From the NCBI RefSeq assembly GCF_007747215.1, contig NZ_CP036273.1:4510322-4574321 (forward strand): a DNA stretch of 64,000 bases. Reading direction: 5' to 3'. The translations under genes were made by a program, and so were the position numbers. Of the stretch, positions 58,835 through 64,000 are shown piece after piece (positions within the stretch are counted from its first letter, which is position 1; every line of letters starts with the position of its first letter). The notes beneath the pieces were generated by a model. That model worked only from the letters and a program-made list of their open reading frames with translations, was not told the DNA's origin and searched no databases. This DNA comes from Urbifossiella limnaea. GTDB taxonomy: Bacteria > Planctomycetota > Planctomycetia > Gemmatales > Gemmataceae.

Positions 58835-61576
58835 ATGACCGAGCGCGAGATCTTCCTGGCAGTGATCGACCTGCCCGACACAACCGCCCGGGCGGCCTAC
58901 GTGGACCGGGCCTGCGGTACCGACGCTGTCCTCCGCGAGCGGGTGGAGGCGCTGCTCCGGTCCCACGAGTCGGCCGGCAGCTTCCTCGGCACGCCGGTCG
59001 TCGCCCCGCCGGACCTCGCCCACGCCGACACCCGCGCCTTCACCGCGACGCCGAACACGGACGAGGAATCGGCCGGGGTGTCCGCCGACGAGCCACTTTC
59101 GTTCCTGGCGCCGCCCGGCCGGGCGGACTCGCGCGGTCGGATCGGACACCACGAGGTCCTGGAAGTGCTCGGCCAGGGCGGGTTCGGGATCGTCTTCCGG
59201 GCGTTCGACGTGCACCTCCACCGGGTAGTCGCGGTCAAGGTGCTGGCCCCGCGGATGGCGGCCCTGTCGCCGGCCCGCAAGCGGTTCCTCCGCGAGGCCC
59301 GGTCCAGCGCCCAACTCCAGCACGAGAACGTGGTGCAGGTGTTCGAGGTCGGGGAACAGCCACTCCCCTATCTGGTGATGGAGTACGTCCCCGGCGAGAC
59401 GCTCCAGCAGCGCCTCGACCGGACCGGCCCGCTCGACGTGCCCGAGGTGTTGAGGATCGCCCGGCAGGCAGCCGAGGGGCTGGCCGCCGCCCACGCCAAG
59501 GACCTGATCCACCGGGACGTCAAGCCGGGCAACATCCTGCTGGAGAGCGGCCCCCGCGGGCGGGTGAAGCTGACCGACTTCGGGCTGGCCCGGGCGGCCG
59601 ACGACGCCAGCATCTCGCAGAGCGGGATCGTCGCCGGCACGCCGATGTACATGGCCCCCGAGCAGGCCAAGGGGGAGCACATCGACTTCCGGGCCGACCT
59701 GTTCAGCCTCGGCAGCGTCCTCTACGTGATGTGCTCCGGCCGGCCGCCGTTCCGGGCCAGCAACACGATGGGGGTGCTGAAGCGGGTCGCCGAGGACACG
59801 CCGCGGCCGATTCGGGAGGTTATCCCCGAGGCCCCGCAGTGGCTCTGCGACATCATCGCGAAGCTGCACGCGAAGAACCCCGCGGACCGGTTCGAGTCGG
59901 CCCGCGAGGTCGCTGACCTGCTCGCCGAGTGCGAGGCCCGCCTCAAGGCCAACGCCCGGACGGCGGACTTCCCCCGCATCGCCCGGGAGAAGGTCAAACA
60001 GACCGGGCGGTGGAGGTGGGCCGTCGCGGCCGGCGTGCTGGTGTGCGCGGCCGCGGCCGGGATCTCGGCGTACGCCCTCACCCGGCCGGACTGGAACACC
60101 GCCGGCACACCAACGCCGCCCGCGGCGGGCCCCGGCCCGTCGCCGGAACGGCGGGACCCCGACCGGGATCGCAAGGCCGCGGTCTACGTGCTGTCGATCG
60201 GCGGGGCAGTGTCAGTCAACGGCTACGAACTCTTTGGGGGTTTCGAGCAGTTGCCCAAGACCCCTTTTGCGCTCACGGGGGTTTCCCTCCGCGACAATGC
60301 GAAGGTGACCGACGAAGGGTTGGCGTTCTTCCTGGGCTGCCGGAACCTCAAGTCCCTCGACTTGGCCGTGACGAAGGTGACCGATGTCGGGCTGGGAACC
60401 TTCAAGGAATGTCGCGACCTGACCCTTCTCGATCTCTTTTCGACCAGCGTCGGCGATACCGGGGCGGCCCACTTCAAAGCGTGCAAGCTCACCGACCTTT
60501 CCCTTCGGAGCACCCGGGTGACCGATGCGGTCGGTGCGTTTTTCGGGCATAGCACGGAGCTGAAACTCCTCGGGCTTGGACACACGCAGGTGACCGAGGC
60601 GGGGTTGGCCCATTTCCGGAATTGCACCAAACTCAAGCACCTCGACCTGGACGCGCTGCCGGTGGGCGACGCGGCTGTAGTCCCCTTCGCGGAATGCAAG
60701 AATCTGGAGGTGCTTCACCTGGGCGGGACGCAGGTCACCGATGAGGGGGTGGCCCAGTTCAAGCAGTGCAAGCGACTGCAGTACCTGTTACTGCGCGGGA
60801 CGAAGGTGACTGCCGTGGGGATCGATCACCTGAAGGCGGCGCTGCCGCGGTGTCGGATCGAGTGGGACGGCGGGGTAATCGATCCGGCGGCCCCCACCTT
60901 CCCGGACGACGAGGTCCGGCGCGTCGCGGCCCTTCCCGCCGCCGAGCAGGTGGAGGAGGTCCGCCGGGAACTGAAGAAGCGGAACCCAAACTTCGACGGC
61001 ACGCTCAACCCGACCGTCGAGAACGGGGCCGTCACCCGGCTGGAGTTCTCAACGCTGGAGGTGGCGGACATCTCCCCGGTGCGGGCGCTGACCGGGCTCA
61101 AGGAACTCGTCTGCTCCGGCACCGACAGGATGGGGAAACTCACCGACGTGTCGCCGCTGAAGGGCATGCCTCTCTCCTTCCTGGATTGCAACAACAACGG
61201 CCAGCTCGCCGACCTGTCGCCGCTCAAGGGGATGCCCCTCAAGGAACTCCGGGTGCAGCACACCCAGGTCCGCGAGCTGGACCCCGTCGCCGGCTCGAAA
61301 CTGGAACACCTGAACTGCTCGCACACGGCCGTGGGCGACCTGGCGCCCCTCAAGGGGATGCCGCTGGTCACGCTGTACCTGGACGACACGAAGGTGACCG
61401 ACCTCACCCCGCTCCGGGACATGCCGCTCAGGCTCCTCAACGTCCGAGGCGTCCGTCTGCGGGCGGACCGCGACGGTGCGGTCATCCGGTCCCTGGGCCG
61501 GTTGGAAGGGATCAACGGCGAGTCGCCCGCCGAATTCCTCACGCAGTTGAACGCCGGGTCGATAGCGGACGAGTAG
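58835..61576 (+). CDS. membrane Ser/Thr kinase with leucine-rich repeats (913 aa)
   Basis: The kinase lies at about 104-365 (GHHEVLEVLGQGGFGIVFRA, VAVKVLAPRM, HRDVKPGNILL, DFGLARAADDASISQSG, MYMAPEQAKGEH). One membrane segment follows near 400 (AAGVLVCAAAAGISAYAL). The outer part is leucine-rich: first a set of about 24-residue repeats (LTDLSLRSTRVTDAVGAFF and similar, residues 470-680), then a second set (LADLSPLKGMPLKELRVQHT) to the end. The first M fits planctomycete kinases (MTEREIFLAVIDLPDTTARA). The ECF sigma gene lies upstream in the same direction, probably co-transcribed, so the kinase may act on the sigma factor. Confidence 0.92.
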   Translation: MTEREIFLAVIDLPDTTARAAYVDRACGTDAVLRERVEALLRSHESAGSFLGTPVVAPPDLAHADTRAFTATPNTDEESAGVSADEPLSFLAPPGRADSRGRIGHHEVLEVLGQGGFGIVFRAFDVHLHRVVAVKVLAPRMAALSPARKRFLREARSSAQLQHENVVQVFEVGEQPLPYLVMEYVPGETLQQRLDRTGPLDVPEVLRIARQAAEGLAAAHAKDLIHRDVKPGNILLESGPRGRVKLTDFGLARAADDASISQSGIVAGTPMYMAPEQAKGEHIDFRADLFSLGSVLYVMCSGRPPFRASNTMGVLKRVAEDTPRPIREVIPEAPQWLCDIIAKLHAKNPADRFESAREVADLLAECEARLKANARTADFPRIAREKVKQTGRWRWAVAAGVLVCAAAAGISAYALTRPDWNTAGTPTPPAAGPGPSPERRDPDRDRKAAVYVLSIGGAVSVNGYELFGGFEQLPKTPFALTGVSLRDNAKVTDEGLAFFLGCRNLKSLDLAVTKVTDVGLGTFKECRDLTLLDLFSTSVGDTGAAHFKACKLTDLSLRSTRVTDAVGAFFGHSTELKLLGLGHTQVTEAGLAHFRNCTKLKHLDLDALPVGDAAVVPFAECKNLEVLHLGGTQVTDEGVAQFKQCKRLQYLLLRGTKVTAVGIDHLKAALPRCRIEWDGGVIDPAAPTFPDDEVRRVAALPAAEQVEEVRRELKKRNPNFDGTLNPTVENGAVTRLEFSTLEVADISPVRALTGLKELVCSGTDRMGKLTDVSPLKGMPLSFLDCNNNGQLADLSPLKGMPLKELRVQHTQVRELDPVAGSKLEHLNCSHTAVGDLAPLKGMPLVTLYLDDTKVTDLTPLRDMPLRLLNVRGVRLRADRDGAVIRSLGRLEGINGESPAEFLTQLNAGSIADE

Positions 61577-61605
61577 CGATCACGGCCACCGTGGAGGTTC
61601 GCCCC

Positions 61606-64000
61606 GTGGAACAGACGACGTGCCCGACGCGCGAGCAGTTGGAACAGCTCGCGTGCAACAAGCTCGACTCCGCCGACCGGCCGGCGGTCGAGGCCCACCT
61701 GCGCGAGTGTCCCGCCTGCCGGCACGCCCTCGCCCAACTGACCCCGTACCGGCCGACCGAGACGTGGCGGCCGCCGGGCGACACGGAGGCCGACGCCCCC
61801 GAGCCGCCGGTGCCCGACCAGCTCCGCCACCACCCGCGGTACCGCCTCCTTGGCATCCTCGGCCGCGGCGGGATGGGCACGGTCTACAAGGCCGAGCACC
61901 GGCTCCTCGACCGCCCCGTCGTGCTGAAGCTGATCCGGCCGGAACTCCTCGCCAACGCGAAGGTGGTCCAGCGGTTCCAGCAGGAGGCGCGGTTGTCGGC
62001 CCGGCTGACGCACCCGAACGTGGTCGGCGTGTACGAGGCCGAGGAGTTCGGCCCGTCGCACCTCCTGGTGATGGAGTACATCGACGGCGTCAACCTCGCC
62101 GAACTGGTGGCCGAGCGGGGGCTGCTGCCGGTCGCCGAGGCCTGCGAACTGGTCCGCCAGGCCGCGGTCGGCCTGGACTACGTCCGCGAGCAGGGGCTCG
62201 TCCACCGCGACATCAAGCCGCAGAACCTGCTGGTGTCGCGGGCCGGGCAGGTGAAGATCCTGGACCTGGGGATGGCCACGCTGAAGGGTGACGCGGCCGT
62301 CCCCGTACCGGACATGACCGGCGAGCGGCAGTTCGTCGGCACGGTGGACTACGCCTCGCCCGAGCAGTGGGAGAGCAGCCGGAACCTCGACATCCGCGCG
62401 GACGTCTACAGCCTCGGCTGCACCTTCTACTACCTGCTGGCCGGGGAGGCGCCGTTCCCGCACAAGAAGTACACCACAATGGTGCAGCAGATGTGGGCCC
62501 ACAGCCAGGCCCCACTGCCCCCCATCCGCGAGCTGCGGCCGGACGTACCCGAGGCCGTGGCCGCTGTCCTGACCCGGATGCTCGCCAAGAGCCGCGGCGA
62601 CCGGTTCGCCACCCCGGCCGAGGTCGCCGCCGCCCTGGCCCCGTTCACCGAGGACTGCAACCTCCCGGAATACGTCCGCACCGCGCGCCGAACCACGACG
62701 TCCCGGCTCGACCTGTCCCGCGTGTCGGTCGCCGGCGGCACACCGGCTCCCGCCGTCGAACGCCCCCGGTCCCGCCGGAAATTCCTCGTCGCCGCGGCCG
62801 TACTCGGCGTCGGCCTTGTCGCGGGCGTTGTTGGTTTGCTCTCCGGGTCGCGGGGGCAGAGCCCGCCGGAGAAGCCCGGCGACACTGCCCGCGTCGAGCC
62901 GACGAATCCCCCGGTTAGCGTGCCGCCGGGAACCCCCACCCCGGTCGCGCCGCCGACGGGTCCGCCGATCCGGGTCGGGATCCTTCACTCCCGCACCGGG
63001 ACAATGGCGATCAGCGAGCGGCCCGTGATCGACGCCGCCCTCCTCGCCGTGGACGAGGTCAACGAGGCCGGCGGGGTACTGGGCCGGCCGGTCGAGGCCG
63101 TGGTCGAGGACGGCGAGTCGGACGCCGCGACGTTCGCCGCCCGGGCCGAGAAGCTGATCGCAAAGGACCGCGTCAGCGTGGTGTTCGGGTGCTGGACGTC
63201 GGCGAGTCGCAAGACGGCGCTACCGGTCTTCGAGCGGCACGACCACCTGCTGTTCTACCCCGTGCAGTACGAGGGCCTGGAGCAGTCGCCGAACGTGGTC
63301 TACACCGGGGCCGCCCCGAACCAGCAGATCATCCCGGCGGTGCGGTGGTGCGTCACGGCGCTGAAGAAGAAGCGGCTGTTCCTCGTCGGCTCGGACTACA
63401 TCTTCCCCCGCACCGCGAACGCGATCATCCGCGACCAGGCGGCCGAGCTCGGGGCCGAGGTCGTCGGGGAGGAGTACGTCCCCCTGGGCGGGGGGGACGT
63501 GGCGGAGGTGGTCCGCAAAATCGCTACCGCCCGGTGCGACGCAATCCTGAACACGATCAACGGGGACAGCAACGTCGCGTTCCTCCGGGCCCTCCGCGCG
63601 GCCGGCCTGACCCCGGACCGGGTGCCGACCATCTCGTTCAGCATCTCGGAGGAGGAACTCGCCAGCCTGGGTGCGAAGACCGTGGTCGGGGACTACGCCG
63701 CGTGGAACTACTTCCAGTCCGTCGACCGGCCGCAGAACCACGCCTTCGTCCGGCGGTTCCAGGCCCGACACGGGCCGCAGCGCACCATCTCGGACCCTAT
63801 GGAGGCCGCCTACTTCGGCGTCCACATGTGGGCGCGGGCAGTGAGGGAAGCGGGGACGGACGCCCCCGGACGGGTCCGGGACGCCGTCCGTCGCCAGTCC
63901 TACGACGCCCCCGGCGGGGTGGTCCGCATCGACCCGGAGACGCAGCACACGTCGAAGGTGTTCCGGGTCGGGCTCATCACGAGCGACGACAGCCGGTTCC
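61606..64000 (+). CDS. membrane Ser/Thr kinase fused to urea-type (UrtA-like) substrate-binding protein, runs off right edge
   Basis: Open to the window edge for 798 residues. The start is a GTG at 61606 with GGAGG eight bases upstream. Residues 5-40 resemble an anti-sigma zinc finger (HLRECPACRHAL). The kinase is at about 80-345 (LLGILGRGGMGTVYKA, VVLKLIRPEL, HRDIKPQNLLV, DLGMATLKG in place of DFG, VDYASPEQWES). One membrane span follows near 400 (AAVLGVGLVAGVVGLL). From about 455 the sequence matches periplasmic amide/urea-binding proteins of the UrtA/FmdD group: VGILHSRTGTMAISERPVID, then SVVFGCWTSASRKTALPVFE, LLFYPVQYEGLEQSPNVVYT, GAAPNQQIIPAVRW. The outside domain should bind urea or a short amide and signal through the kinase. 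The C-terminus is not in view. Confidence 0.92.
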   Translation, partial: MEQTTCPTREQLEQLACNKLDSADRPAVEAHLRECPACRHALAQLTPYRPTETWRPPGDTEADAPEPPVPDQLRHHPRYRLLGILGRGGMGTVYKAEHRLLDRPVVLKLIRPELLANAKVVQRFQQEARLSARLTHPNVVGVYEAEEFGPSHLLVMEYIDGVNLAELVAERGLLPVAEACELVRQAAVGLDYVREQGLVHRDIKPQNLLVSRAGQVKILDLGMATLKGDAAVPVPDMTGERQFVGTVDYASPEQWESSRNLDIRADVYSLGCTFYYLLAGEAPFPHKKYTTMVQQMWAHSQAPLPPIRELRPDVPEAVAAVLTRMLAKSRGDRFATPAEVAAALAPFTEDCNLPEYVRTARRTTTSRLDLSRVSVAGGTPAPAVERPRSRRKFLVAAAVLGVGLVAGVVGLLSGSRGQSPPEKPGDTARVEPTNPPVSVPPGTPTPVAPPTGPPIRVGILHSRTGTMAISERPVIDAALLAVDEVNEAGGVLGRPVEAVVEDGESDAATFAARAEKLIAKDRVSVVFGCWTSASRKTALPVFERHDHLLFYPVQYEGLEQSPNVVYTGAAPNQQIIPAVRWCVTALKKKRLFLVGSDYIFPRTANAIIRDQAAELGAEVVGEEYVPLGGGDVAEVVRKIATARCDAILNTINGDSNVAFLRALRAAGLTPDRVPTISFSISEEELASLGAKTVVGDYAAWNYFQSVDRPQNHAFVRRFQARHGPQRTISDPMEAAYFGVHMWARAVREAGTDAPGRVRDAVRRQSYDAPGGVVRIDPETQHTSKVFRVGLITSDDSRF

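Overview
The window is very GC-rich. It carries several receptor-like Ser/Thr kinases with WD40, leucine-rich or binding-protein domains, ECF-sigma/kinase gene pairs, a DUF1580-like protein and many insertion sequences. This points to a planctomycete, most likely a member of the Gemmataceae. That is inferred from gene content; no marker gene is present.

Layout. 1-6.3 kb: recombinase-rich edge with a truncated tyrosine recombinase, a two-gene large serine recombinase unit, a strong terminator, a tRNA-Phe 3' fragment (probable attachment site) and a complete tyrosine recombinase. 6.5-12.1 kb: minus-strand operon of a membrane Ser/Thr kinase with a DUF4384-like tail followed by an exported TPR-PDZ-CHAT (caspase-like) protease, with a possible ECF sigma remnant upstream. 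12.4-18 kb: zinc-ribbon/HTH protein, DUF1580-like protein, then a tightly overlapping ParB-Toprim / primase-like / P-loop ATPase module that looks like the replication core of an integrative element. 18.2-37.8 kb: two clusters of integron-like gene cassettes. Small plus-strand genes alternate with nine sites of about 90-100 bp that have full attC architecture (outer GCCGAAC/GTTCGGC boxes, inner boxes with two extrahelical bases, covarying stem). No integron integrase is seen. The cassettes are riddled with insertion sequences: an IS110-group element and two IS1111-group elements inside attC-like sites, two IS4-family elements with 11-bp target duplications, and an IS66-like element with cargo. 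37.9-40.7 kb: transposase remnant, a small PLD-like/HTH operon, a gene-poor stretch and a GlsB-type membrane protein. 40.8-42.3 kb: cytoplasmic alpha-amylase. 42.4-64 kb: a giant kinase-WD40 protein (3453 aa), a kinase-WD40-pseudoesterase-LRR protein (1732 aa), a divergent ECF sigma factor, a kinase-LRR protein, and a kinase fused to a urea-type (UrtA-like) binding protein that runs off the right edge.

Most notable: (1) the attC-like array with a non-canonical GTTCGGC core, in which most cassettes carry a Shine-Dalgarno-like GGAGG a few bases after the recombination core; (2) the IS1111-group elements, whose non-coding end can fold into a bridge-RNA-like loop with two guide segments matching the two halves of the attC-like target on opposite strands; (3) the kinase/CHAT-protease pair; (4) the kinase-UrtA receptor.
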